Assembly: GCF_013394165.1 (NCBI RefSeq)
Contig: NZ_CP041330.1
Coordinates: forward strand, 2,472,501-2,536,500
Origin: Pseudoalteromonas sp. Scap06
GTDB taxonomy: Bacteria > Pseudomonadota > Gammaproteobacteria > Enterobacterales > Alteromonadaceae
Direction of reading: 5' to 3'
Length of the DNA stretch: 64,000 nucleotides
Part shown: positions 8,692 to 15,858 of the stretch, piece after piece
How the letters are laid out: each line of letters begins with the position of its first letter
How positions within the stretch are numbered: position 1 is the stretch's first letter
Notes under the pieces: model-generated
What the model was told of the DNA's origin: nothing
Databases searched by the model: none
Seen by the model: the letters and a program-made list of their open reading frames with translations, nothing else
Translations under genes and position numbers: made by a program

Positions 8692-10014
8692 TTATCGGAT
8701 CTGTAAGATATTTTGTTGCAGTGTTGAATTCACTTCAAGCGCACGAGAGTTTGCTTGGAAGTTACGCTGCGCACTAATCAAATCAACCAGCTCTGTGGTT
8801 AAGTTTGTATTTGATTGCTCGAGGGCTGAAGAATTAATTTTGCCTAAAGTCCCTGTTCCCGGCTCACCCGCAATCGGCTCACCTGAGGTTAAACTTTTTT
8901 TCCATGAAGTATCACCCACCTGTTGTAAACCTTGTGAGTTTGCAAACCTAACCATGGCTACTTGACCTAAATAAGTTGAGTCACCATTACTGTACGATGC
9001 AACTACTTTTCCATCAGTACCAATATCAATACCCGCTAAGCGACCTACTGTCGCACCATCTTGCTCTAGTGCTTTTACTTCAAAGCGACTCGCAAACTGG
9101 CTTGGAACTTTATTTGATGTATTCGCTTCGTCGCGCCAGTTAATAGCTATATCACTAAACTGAGCACCATTACTTAATAGGCCACTTAAATTAGCCCCGG
9201 TTAAATTAACATCAGTAAAGGTTGGACCGACATTTGGAACGCCATTGGTAGTTGCAGGCAAACCACTTGCATCAAACCCAAAGGTACTTAGAGGGCTTGG
9301 TGTTGCCGTTGCAGCACCAGTAGCATCAAACGGTTGTTTATCTAGCGTGCCATGTACCTGCCATTCATTAGGCGCTGTTTTTACAAAAAAGAATTGTAAA
9401 ACATGTGGCTCACCTAAAGAGTCATAAGTTGTAGTCGATGTAGATGCAGTATATGTGCTGCTGTCTGTTGCATCAAACGGTACTGCCACAACATCTTTAC
9501 GTGAGTCAAGGTTGAAAGAAGTATATACGTTACTTGTAGAGCGTGGTGAACCAGAAGAGTCTGGTATTTGTAATGCAGATGAAGTACTAAGACTTACTGA
9601 GGTTGTATCTCCGGTAACCTCATCAACAGGGAAGCTCTGTAAAAAATTACCTTTGGCATCAACAACGAAATTGTCTTTATTAAGCTTAAATGCTCCAGCA
9701 CGTGTAAAAGTTTGGTCTTGTGAATCCAGACTTTGAGTAGTTGCAAAGTAACCTTCACCCGTGATCGCTAAATCCAGTGAGTTATTAGTAAACTGCAGCG
9801 ACCCTTGATGAAACTGCTGGGCAACCATGGTCGTTTGCACACCATCACCATTTTTTGTTTTACCGGCGCTAAATACTGATGATGCGTATACATCAGCAAA
9901 CTCGGCGCGAGACTCTTTAAAACCAGTGGTGTTTACGTTGGCAATGTTATTGGCGGTAACATCCAAATCTTTTTGTGCGGCAGCAAGGCCTGTTAATGCA
10001 ATATTAAAGCTCAT
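8692..10014 (-). CDS. flgE: Flagellar hook protein FlgE
   Basis: Hook subunit, the universal joint between rod and filament. MSFNIALTGLAAAQKDLDV and TANNIANVNTTGFKESRAEF form the N-terminal motif; the C-terminal LVDLISAQRNFQANSRALEV plus VNSTLQQNILQIR is the flg_bbr_C end. The central part (about 85-350) is the exposed FlgE_D2 region rich in Ser/Thr. Length 440 compares with about 402 in E. coli. It is the last gene of flgBCDE; a small hairpin lies between it and flgD, and a strong terminator follows. Confidence 0.95.
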   Translation of the reverse strand: MSFNIALTGLAAAQKDLDVTANNIANVNTTGFKESRAEFADVYASSVFSAGKTKNGDGVQTTMVAQQFHQGSLQFTNNSLDLAITGEGYFATTQSLDSQDQTFTRAGAFKLNKDNFVVDAKGNFLQSFPVDEVTGDTTSVSLSTSSALQIPDSSGSPRSTSNVYTSFNLDSRKDVVAVPFDATDSSTYTASTSTTTYDSLGEPHVLQFFFVKTAPNEWQVHGTLDKQPFDATGAATATPSPLSTFGFDASGLPATTNGVPNVGPTFTDVNLTGANLSGLLSNGAQFSDIAINWRDEANTSNKVPSQFASRFEVKALEQDGATVGRLAGIDIGTDGKVVASYSNGDSTYLGQVAMVRFANSQGLQQVGDTSWKKSLTSGEPIAGEPGTGTLGKINSSALEQSNTNLTTELVDLISAQRNFQANSRALEVNSTLQQNILQIR

Positions 10015-10037
10015 AATTAACCTCTAACCTAAAAATA

Positions 10038-10055
10038 TTTAGCCTGATGGCTAAA
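10038..10055 (-). terminator. Weak hairpin between flgD and flgE
   Basis: A 7-base-pair stem, TTTAGCC / GGCTAAA, with loop TGAT is followed on the minus strand by TATTTTTAG. It may act as a partial attenuator or RNA-stability element within flgBCDE; the U-run is poor, so full termination is unlikely. Confidence 0.35.
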
Positions 10056-10072
10056 AAAATACATAAAATCTA

Positions 10073-10750
10073 TTACGCGATTTCTGCGACATCAGTCAGC
10101 CTAACCGCACCTTCTTTAGTATTAATAATAATGCCGCTTGAGCCGTTAATATTAACACTTTCAATATTTTTGAATGTAGCTAATGGGAGGCTTGAAAATT
10201 CCCCATTTGTACTACCCTCTGCTTTGATGTTGTATTCACCAGGTGGTAGCCGTTCACCCGCTTCATTTTTACCATCCCATGCAAAACGGATGGCTCCTGC
10301 AGGCTGAGTGCCTAAATCTATAGTTTTAACCAACTGCCCGGATGCATCTTCAATGCGGATCATTAAACTATCGACTGGCTTTTCAGCTACAACAGAACCT
10401 CTTGATTCACCCGACTCATTAAGCTCCAGTGTATCCGACTCCAACAAAGCTTGTTTGCCAACCAGTGTTGATGCTTGCAATGCCGAATTTGATGTCATCG
10501 ACGCAGCTAAGGAATCAAAGTTAGAGTTCAAATTTGATATTCCTTCAGCCATGGTAAAGTTTGTCATTTGTGCAATCATCTGATCGTTATCAGCAGGTTT
10601 GCTGGGATCTTGATATGACAACTGCTGTGTTAACAACGAAAAAAAATCTTCTTGGGTTAACGCATCACTGTCTTCTTTTTGTGGCACTTGCTTATCTTGC
10701 CAACGTAAAGAGTCCATGTAGGATGAAGAAGTACTAATATCGTTACTCAT
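10073..10750 (-). CDS. flgD: Flagellar hook-cap assembly protein FlgD
   Basis: Scaffold that caps the growing hook and is discarded when the hook is complete. The N-terminal region (about residues 30-85) has the family motif QEDFFSLLTQQLSYQDPSKPADN followed by MIAQMTNFTMAEGI. The C-terminal half holds the FlgD Ig-like/tudor fold, with GAIRFAWDGKNEAGERLPPGEY typical of the FLG-Ig repeat. Length 225 (E. coli 231). It lies 13 bases after flgC. Confidence 0.95.
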   Translation of the reverse strand: MSNDISTSSSYMDSLRWQDKQVPQKEDSDALTQEDFFSLLTQQLSYQDPSKPADNDQMIAQMTNFTMAEGISNLNSNFDSLAASMTSNSALQASTLVGKQALLESDTLELNESGESRGSVVAEKPVDSLMIRIEDASGQLVKTIDLGTQPAGAIRFAWDGKNEAGERLPPGEYNIKAEGSTNGEFSSLPLATFKNIESVNINGSSGIIINTKEGAVRLTDVAEIA

Positions 10751-10763
10751 GAGCTACCCTCAG

Positions 10764-11195
10764 TTACCGCTGACCTAACAGCAGTGTTTTACTTAACATT
10801 TGCTTAGCTGCATCAGCAACTTGAACATTTGTCTGATAAGAGCGAGATGCAGAAATCATATTTGCCATCTCCTCAACAACATTCACGTTGGGTTTATAAA
10901 TGTAACCATTTTCATCCGCACTCGGGTGGTTTGGGTTATATTCAATTTGTAGTGGTTTATCACTCTCAACCACTCCTAACACTTTCACACCAACGGCAGA
11001 GCCCTGTGGGTTGCTTGCTGACGCTGACGCTTTTGTTAGCTCCGCAGCAAATACAGGTTGTCGCGCTCGGTACGTTTCATTTTGTGAAGAGCTAATTGTA
11101 TTGGCATTAGAGATATTACTTGCGGTGGTATTTAATCGCACGTTTTGCGCGCTCATACCCGAACCTGCAATATCAAACACATTATATAAACTCAT
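10764..11195 (-). CDS. flgC: Flagellar proximal rod protein FlgC
   Basis: Proximal rod subunit. MSLYNVFDIAGSGMSAQNVR and LNTTASNISNANTISSSQ are the N-terminal motif, and the C-terminal EEMANMISASRSYQTNVQVA followed by DAAKQMLSKTLLLGQ is the conserved end. NVNVVEEM is typical of FlgC. Length 143 against 134 in E. coli. It begins 2 bases after flgB and ends 13 before flgD, within flgBCDE. Confidence 0.95.
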   Translation of the reverse strand: MSLYNVFDIAGSGMSAQNVRLNTTASNISNANTISSSQNETYRARQPVFAAELTKASASASNPQGSAVGVKVLGVVESDKPLQIEYNPNHPSADENGYIYKPNVNVVEEMANMISASRSYQTNVQVADAAKQMLSKTLLLGQR

Positions 11196-11197
11196 AA

Positions 11198-11608
11198 TTA
11201 GGCTCCTTGACTACCGAGGGCTTTTTTCAGGCCTTTAAATTTACCATTAAGAAACTGGACACTGGCCTGATACTCCATAGCATTCTGTGTATACAAGTTC
11301 CGTTCCACTTGTATATCAACAGAGTTACCATCACCTGTATCTGTTTGATTTGGCGTACGAAATAATTCATCTCCACCTACAAAACGGGTACCACCGGCAA
11401 TGTGTTTTTCGTTGGTTCTTACCATCGTATTGCCGCTTAGTTGGTTAGACTTTGCCGTTTTTAATGCTGAGGCAAAGTCGATATCTTTTGCTTTATAGCC
11501 GGGCGTATCAGCATTTGCGATATTAGTGGCGAGCATTTCTGCTCTTTGCGAACGGATCAACATCGCATGCGGATGCACGCCTAATGCTTTATCAAAACTG
11601 ATAGCCAT
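11198..11608 (-). CDS. flgB: Flagellar proximal rod protein FlgB
   Basis: Proximal rod subunit and first gene of flgBCDE. The ATG at 11606-11608 gives MAISFDKALGVHPHAMLIRS, and TNIANADTPGYKAKDIDF is the family motif. A GGAGAT ribosome site 6 bases upstream supports this start over an in-frame TTG four codons earlier. Length 136 residues (E. coli 138). A sigma-54 element lies about 35 bases upstream, and the cheR terminator beyond that isolates the unit. Confidence 0.95.
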   Translation of the reverse strand: MAISFDKALGVHPHAMLIRSQRAEMLATNIANADTPGYKAKDIDFASALKTAKSNQLSGNTMVRTNEKHIAGGTRFVGGDELFRTPNQTDTGDGNSVDIQVERNLYTQNAMEYQASVQFLNGKFKGLKKALGSQGA

Positions 11609-11642
11609 AACTATCTCCAAAAAATTGACTTAGTATCAGTAA

Positions 11643-11658
11643 AGCAATAAGTAAGCCA
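11643..11658 (-). promoter_or_regulatory. Sigma-54 promoter of flgBCDE
   Basis: Minus-strand bases TGGCTTACTTATTGCT carry the GG and TTGCT boxes of TGGCAC-N5-TTGCW at exact spacing, with two changes in the -24 side. Predicted start near 11632, about 24 bases from the flgB ATG. Class III rod/hook operons of Vibrio are RpoN-dependent. Confidence 0.7.
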
Positions 11659-11684
11659 GCAATGAAAGTAGTGATGATAAAAAC

Positions 11685-11711
11685 AAAAAACGGCGCTACA
11701 GCGCCGTTTTT
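11685..11711 (-). terminator. Terminator after cheR
   Basis: A 6-base-pair GC stem CGGCGC / GCGCCG with loop TACA is flanked by an A-run and a T-run, so it can act in both directions. It lies 26 bases past the cheR stop and upstream of the flgB promoter. Confidence 0.8.
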
Positions 11712-11736
11712 AGGAGGGGGTATATCTTAATATTCG

Positions 11737-12567
11737 TTATTTCTTTTGGTAAATAATGCCGGGGTTACAACGTACCATATCAAATTCGGTACTCAAACCA
11801 GACATAGATTCCGACGCACCTAAAAATAAATACCCCTTAGGGTTAAGTGCTTGAGAAAATTGTGCAATTATTTTGGCTTTCACCTCAGGTGAAAAATATA
11901 TTAAAACATTACGGCAAAATATAATATCGAACTTACCCATCAAGGCGTACGAGTCGAGCAAATTTAAATGCCTAAAGCTCACTTGCTTTTTCAAAGAGTC
12001 AACCACTTGTGCCATACCATTGCCGCTATCTTTAAAAAATTTCTTACGACGATCAGCAGATAGCCCGCGAGCCAGTGCCAATGCATCATATTCAGCGTTT
12101 TTACACATATCTAGCATGGTATTTGATATATCAGTACCCACTATTTGTGCACCCATTTTTAAAACACCAGGGCTACTTGATTGAAACTCAGCCACTGACA
12201 TAGCAATTGAATAAGGTTCTTGCCCTGAAGAGCTCGCAGCAGACCATATTTTTAATGGTCTATTTAGCGCTTTAAATTCAGGGAATAATCTGGTTTTGAG
12301 CAACTCAAATGGGTATTGATCTCTAAACCACAATGTTTCGTTGGTTGTCATGGCATCAACAACAGCAGCGCGCAATTGACGCTCATGTACGCCAAGTGTT
12401 TTGCTAACCAGTTCAGATAACGATTCAACATTAAACCGAGACATTAATGGTGCCAAGCGGCTTTTAACCAAATACTGCTTATTTTCACCTAAAACAATAC
12501 CGCACTGTTGTTCTAAAAATAAGCGAAATTGATCGTATTCTGTTTGCTGCAAATCTTTATTAGTCAA
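11737..12567 (-). CDS. cheR: Chemotaxis methyltransferase CheR
   Basis: Methylates glutamates of chemoreceptors using S-adenosylmethionine, in the cytoplasm at receptor arrays. The N-terminal all-alpha domain (about 1-80) precedes the SAM-binding Rossmann domain: TTNETLWFRD, LKIWSAASSSGQEPYSIAM (SAM motif) and FDIIFCRNVLIYFSPEVK are all CheR hallmarks. Length 276 (E. coli 286). It follows cheV by 20 bases, and this cheV-cheR pairing beside the flgA/flgB cluster is common in Vibrio and relatives. Confidence 0.95.
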   Translation of the reverse strand: MTNKDLQQTEYDQFRLFLEQQCGIVLGENKQYLVKSRLAPLMSRFNVESLSELVSKTLGVHERQLRAAVVDAMTTNETLWFRDQYPFELLKTRLFPEFKALNRPLKIWSAASSSGQEPYSIAMSVAEFQSSSPGVLKMGAQIVGTDISNTMLDMCKNAEYDALALARGLSADRRKKFFKDSGNGMAQVVDSLKKQVSFRHLNLLDSYALMGKFDIIFCRNVLIYFSPEVKAKIIAQFSQALNPKGYLFLGASESMSGLSTEFDMVRCNPGIIYQKK

Positions 12568-12587
12568 ATCAATAACACCTATGTTTA

Positions 12588-13526
12588 TTAATCACAATGA
12601 ACCCACTTATTAACGGCTGTAGCAAGCTCGTCTGGATTAAATTTCGCTATAAAATCGTCAGCCCCTACTTTTTCAATCATTGCTTGATTGAAAACACCAC
12701 TTAATGAAGTATGTAAAATCACATGCAGTGGTGCAAGTTTGGGATCTGCTTTAATTTCTGCAGTGAGCGTATAACCATCCATTTCGGGCATTTCTACATC
12801 TGAAATAAGTAACCCTACTCGCTCTGTAATATCGTTAACACAATCAAGCTCTGCAATTTCTTTTAGTCTTATTAAAGCTTCTTTACCATTTTTAGCAAGT
12901 TCAGTAGTTACGCCTAAAGGCTCTAACGCTCGTTTAACCTGATTTCGTGCCACGGCCGAATCATCGGCTATAAATACTATACGCTCACCCAAATCTTTTT
13001 GCATACTACCTTGAGCCTGAGCCGCAACATCTGCGCTAACCTCTGTATTTACTGGACAAATCTCGTTTAAAATTTGCTCAACATCGAGAATCTCAACTAA
13101 CTCATTTTCAATTTCAGTCACGGCTGTTAAATAAGAATAACGCCCCGCACCTGATGGCGGAGGCAGTATTTTTTCCCAGTTCATGTTAACAATCCGCTCA
13201 ACGCCACCAACTAAGAATCCTTGAACTGAACGGTTATATTCAGCAATGATAATAAAACCTTCTTCTATATTTTTTATAGGACGGCCACCTACAGCCATAG
13301 ATAAGTCAATCACCGAAATAGTTTGGCCACGGATATGTGCAACACCTCGAATATAAGCATTAGCCTTTGGCATACTAGTAAGAGGCGGGCATTGTAATAC
13401 CTCTCTTACTTTAAACACATTTATGCCGAAGCGCTGACGCCCGTTAAGCTTAAATAACAATAATTCTAAGCGGTTTTGCCCAACCAACTGAGTACGTTGG
13501 TTTACTGAGTCTAAAATACCGGCCAT
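12588..13526 (-). CDS. cheV: Chemotaxis coupling protein CheV (CheW-REC)
   Basis: Couples receptors to CheA and modulates adaptation by phosphorylation. An N-terminal CheW-like domain (about 15-165; ELLLFKLNGRQRFGINVFKV, IRGVAHIRGQTISVIDLSMA) is joined to a receiver domain (about 185-310) with acidic residues IADDSA, the phosphorylatable Asp in LISDVEMPEMDGYTL and a conserved Lys in AKFNPDEL. Length 312 is usual for CheV. It heads the cheV-cheR unit and diverges from flgA; a GGAGATTTAA ribosome site precedes the ATG. Confidence 0.95.
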   Translation of the reverse strand: MAGILDSVNQRTQLVGQNRLELLLFKLNGRQRFGINVFKVREVLQCPPLTSMPKANAYIRGVAHIRGQTISVIDLSMAVGGRPIKNIEEGFIIIAEYNRSVQGFLVGGVERIVNMNWEKILPPPSGAGRYSYLTAVTEIENELVEILDVEQILNEICPVNTEVSADVAAQAQGSMQKDLGERIVFIADDSAVARNQVKRALEPLGVTTELAKNGKEALIRLKEIAELDCVNDITERVGLLISDVEMPEMDGYTLTAEIKADPKLAPLHVILHTSLSGVFNQAMIEKVGADDFIAKFNPDELATAVNKWVHCD

Positions 13527-13552
13527 TTAAATCTCCTAAGAAAACAAATATA

Positions 13553-13568
13553 AGGAACGATAATTGCT
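13553..13568 (+). promoter_or_regulatory. Candidate sigma-54 promoter of flgA
   Basis: AGGAACGATAATTGCT has GG and TTGCT at the exact -24/-12 spacing, but two -24 positions differ from consensus. It would start transcription near 13580, leaving a leader of about 85 bases before flgA. It is the weakest of the flagellar RpoN candidates here. Confidence 0.45.
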
Positions 13569-13664
13569 TTCAATTAATAAAGCGTCATAACACAACGGGG
13601 GCGTCTAAATTCTGACGCAAAATATTTATACCCTGTTTGCAACCATAAGCATAGTCGAAACATT

Positions 13665-14372
13665 ATGAGTTTGTTAAAAAAAATCAGAAGATACAGTGTT
13701 TTTTATTTTCTTGCTAGCCTCTGCTTCACTTTGCCACTAAAGGCTCAAGTATTTAGTAAAGAATCACTTCAAGAAATGGCTGTATCTTATGTTGCACAAA
13801 AAGCAGTGACTACAAATGATAACAAAATACAGTTTAGCGCATTACCGTTAGATAGCCGCATACCTGATCGCTATTGTAACTCTGAGCCAGAGCTAGTAAC
13901 GCCAAGTGAGCCCCCTTTTAATCGTCAAGTCACCATTCAAATAAAATGTAACGATAGTGATAACTGGGCACAGTACGTTCATGTCAGAATTACTGAATCA
14001 GCACCCGTTGTAGTCGCAACGACTAATTTAGCACGAGGTGAAGTGATTACTCCATCCCATTTAAGTATTGATATGCGCCCTGCGCACTTTATACGCGTTC
14101 AGTATCTTGATGATCCTGCACAACTTATTGGTAGCCGCAGTAAACGTAATATTCGTGAAGGTATGCCAGTACTACTCAATCAAATTTGTATGGTTTGCAA
14201 AGGCGACTCTGTCAACATTTTTGCCAATATTAAAGGGTTAAGAGTAAAAACAACGGGTGTTGCATTAGAGGATGGAACCTTAGGTGAACAAGTACGAGTA
14301 GAAAACAAAAAAACAGGTAAAGTTTTAAATGCACGGGTAGATGGTGTAGAGTCTGTGCAGGTAAATATTTAA
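13665..14372 (+). CDS. flgA: Flagellar P-ring assembly chaperone FlgA
   Basis: Periplasmic chaperone needed to polymerise FlgI into the P ring. A signal peptide (about residues 1-27, ending LPLKA) is followed by the SAF-type domain VVVATTNLARGEVITPSHLS and the C-terminal part GLRVKTTGVALEDGTLGEQV / RVENKKTGKVLNARVDG, which is the family signature. Length 235 (E. coli 219). It diverges from cheV and precedes flgM. No strong ribosome site is visible before the ATG. Confidence 0.93.
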   Translation: MSLLKKIRRYSVFYFLASLCFTLPLKAQVFSKESLQEMAVSYVAQKAVTTNDNKIQFSALPLDSRIPDRYCNSEPELVTPSEPPFNRQVTIQIKCNDSDNWAQYVHVRITESAPVVVATTNLARGEVITPSHLSIDMRPAHFIRVQYLDDPAQLIGSRSKRNIREGMPVLLNQICMVCKGDSVNIFANIKGLRVKTTGVALEDGTLGEQVRVENKKTGKVLNARVDGVESVQVNI

Positions 14373-14384
14373 TGTAATTTATGC

Positions 14385-14411
14385 TAAAGTATCTTTAGTA
14401 AATGCCGATAT
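14385..14411 (+). promoter_or_regulatory. Sigma-28 (FliA) promoter of flgM
   Basis: TAAAGTAT, an 11-base spacer, then GCCGATAT: this differs from TAAAGTTT-N11-GCCGATAA at one position in each box. Predicted start is near 14418, between flgA and flgM. FliA-driven flgM expression provides the negative feedback known from enteric flagellar systems. Confidence 0.85.
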
Positions 14412-14446
14412 ATAGGCATCAGTTGGGTAATAAATGGGTTTTTATC

Positions 14447-14767
14447 ATGGTCGGTCAAGTTAACAAATCAAATCAACAGCCTGGTGTTTTAACAAACACT
14501 CAACAGCAAAAAGTTGATTTAAAAAGAGATAATGCAAATACGCAGGCTGCGCAAACGCCTTCGCCTAAAGCGGCAAGCGATTCGGTGAGCCTAACACCGC
14601 AAGCTAAGCAATTAAAATCTTTACAAGAAAAAGCAGAGCAGTCTTCTGGTTTTGACAGTAACAAAGTTGCTGAACTTAAAAAAGCCATTACCGAAGGCAA
14701 GTATCAAATAGACAGTGAGAAACTTGCCAAAAATTTAGCAGACTTCGAGTTTAATGTTTATGGCTGA
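14447..14767 (+). CDS. flgM: Anti-sigma-28 factor FlgM
   Basis: Small cytoplasmic protein that holds FliA inactive until the hook is complete and is then exported. The N-terminal half is Gln/Asn-rich and probably disordered; the C-terminal helices DSVSLTPQAKQLKSLQEKA and KVAELKKAITEGKYQIDSEK / LAKNLADFE are the FlgM family signature. Length is 106 residues. An in-frame ATG at 14402 overlaps the -10 element of the FliA promoter, so it cannot be the start on that transcript; 14447 was chosen. flgN overlaps its end. Confidence 0.92.
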   Translation: MVGQVNKSNQQPGVLTNTQQQKVDLKRDNANTQAAQTPSPKAASDSVSLTPQAKQLKSLQEKAEQSSGFDSNKVAELKKAITEGKYQIDSEKLAKNLADFEFNVYG

Positions 14768-15191
14768 TCACAATAGTTTAATTACGATTAAACTAAACGA
14801 ACAAATAAATTGTTTAACAACCTTGAGTGAGCTTCTTACTCAAGAGCTTAATGCTATTGCCTCACGTAGAGGCGAAGGTTTGAAAGAAATTGCCCAACAG
14901 AAAATGTCTTTTTTAACCAGCATAAGCACCCTAGATAAAGAACTCAGTAACCTGATTGCCAGTAATGATCAGCAAACAGATGAAAACAATGACTTAATAA
15001 AGCTGACCAGAACTAAGCTTGAGCAATGTCAAAAACAAAATGAAGTTAATGCTCATGCAGCTCATCAGGCACAGTTAAGTGTAAAGCAGCTAAAAAGTAT
15101 TTTAATTGGTGCACCTTCATCAATGACCTACGACCAAGCTGGTAGCGTCGTAAATACCGATAACAGCATTGTGCGTAACCTAAAAGCCTAA
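14760..15191 (+). CDS. flgN: Flagellar export chaperone FlgN
   Basis: Cytoplasmic chaperone that delivers FlgK and FlgL to the export apparatus. It is predicted to be nearly all helical; LNEQINCLTTLSELLTQELNA and IAQQKMSFLTSISTLDKEL resemble FlgN. Length 143 residues (E. coli 138). Two ATGs six bases apart are possible (14754 and 14760); the second has GAG at better spacing. It overlaps the end of flgM, the usual flgA-flgM-flgN order, and is followed at once by a long terminator hairpin. Confidence 0.88.
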   Translation: MADHNSLITIKLNEQINCLTTLSELLTQELNAIASRRGEGLKEIAQQKMSFLTSISTLDKELSNLIASNDQQTDENNDLIKLTRTKLEQCQKQNEVNAHAAHQAQLSVKQLKSILIGAPSSMTYDQAGSVVNTDNSIVRNLKA

Positions 15192-15196
15192 AAAAA

Positions 15197-15248
15197 TACC
15201 CATAAAAAACGCCTAAACGATAATTCGTTTAGGCGTTTTTTATGGGTA
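15197..15248. terminator. Bidirectional terminator between flgN and flgP
   Basis: A perfect 24-base-pair stem with loop TAAT; the core is CGCCTAAACGA / TCGTTTAGGCG flanked by A6/T6, so a U-run follows in both directions. It serves the convergent flgN (6 bases before) and flgP (13 bases after). Confidence 0.9.
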
Positions 15249-15260
15249 ATAATTTGTCGC

Positions 15261-15722
15261 TTAGTAATAAGTGACTTTTTTCACTTCCCGTGGTTTTATC
15301 TCACCGATGTACAAGTCGTGAACGCGTTTCATATTAAGCTCAAGCTCGGTTACATACATATCATTAACGGCATATGTTTTTATAATTTGTGCGCCTTTAA
15401 TAATACCTTGTACTTTGCTTTGTAAATAATCATCTTGGGCAACAGACCCAGCGACTGTTGTACCTGCGGTAATTTTTTGCCCGTATACTTGCTCTGTTAG
15501 TTCGCGATAAGCCTCGAGCTTTGAAGCCTTAATCGCCATAAGTTGTTTTTGCGTATCACTACTTCCCGACTGCAAACTAATGGGCGCATAGCCAACCGCT
15601 TTTAATACTGGGTAATTATTTGGCTCAACATATTTATACTCAACGTGTTTATCAAATATATTACTACAACCGCTTAAAGTTAAGCAGCCTAATGTGATCA
15701 TTAATGGCATTACTCGCATCAT
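15261..15722 (-). CDS. flgP: Outer-membrane flagellar lipoprotein FlgP (LPP20 family)
   Basis: Lipoprotein linked to the outer-membrane basal disk/H-ring of sheathed polar flagella in Vibrio and Campylobacter. A lipobox LTLSGC puts the modified Cys at residue 19. QLMAIKASKLEAYRELTEQV and YGQKITAGTTVAG are the LPP20/FlgP core; VKGIIKGA-like VQGIIKGAQIIKTY follows. Length is 153 residues. In Vibrio flgO lies directly beside flgP, but no flgO is present here. It diverges from flgT, each with its own sigma-54 element. Confidence 0.88.
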   Translation of the reverse strand: MMRVMPLMITLGCLTLSGCSNIFDKHVEYKYVEPNNYPVLKAVGYAPISLQSGSSDTQKQLMAIKASKLEAYRELTEQVYGQKITAGTTVAGSVAQDDYLQSKVQGIIKGAQIIKTYAVNDMYVTELELNMKRVHDLYIGEIKPREVKKVTYY

Positions 15723-15755
15723 ACTGGGCCTTTAAAAACTAATTAAACTCAGTTA

Positions 15756-15771
15756 TGCATGTTTAGTGCCA
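15756..15771 (-). promoter_or_regulatory. Sigma-54 promoter of flgP
   Basis: Minus-strand bases TGGCACTAAACATGCA match TGGCAC-N5-TTGCA except for one base of the -12 box, with exact spacing. Predicted start near 15744, about 22 bases before flgP. Confidence 0.7.
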
Positions 15772-15804
15772 GTGATATGCCTTTAAATAGATAACAAAAA
15801 ATAG

Positions 15805-15820
15805 TGGTACATTACTTGCT
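15805..15820 (+). promoter_or_regulatory. Sigma-54 promoter of flgT
   Basis: TGGTACATTACTTGCT differs from TGGCAC-N5-TTGCW at one position. Predicted start near 15832, about 27 bases before the flgT ATG. It lies back-to-back with the flgP element, 33 bases away, so one activator-binding site could serve both genes. Confidence 0.75.
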
Positions 15821-15858
15821 GAAGTTGATTAACGCTAACGTTTAATTGGAGTAAAAGT

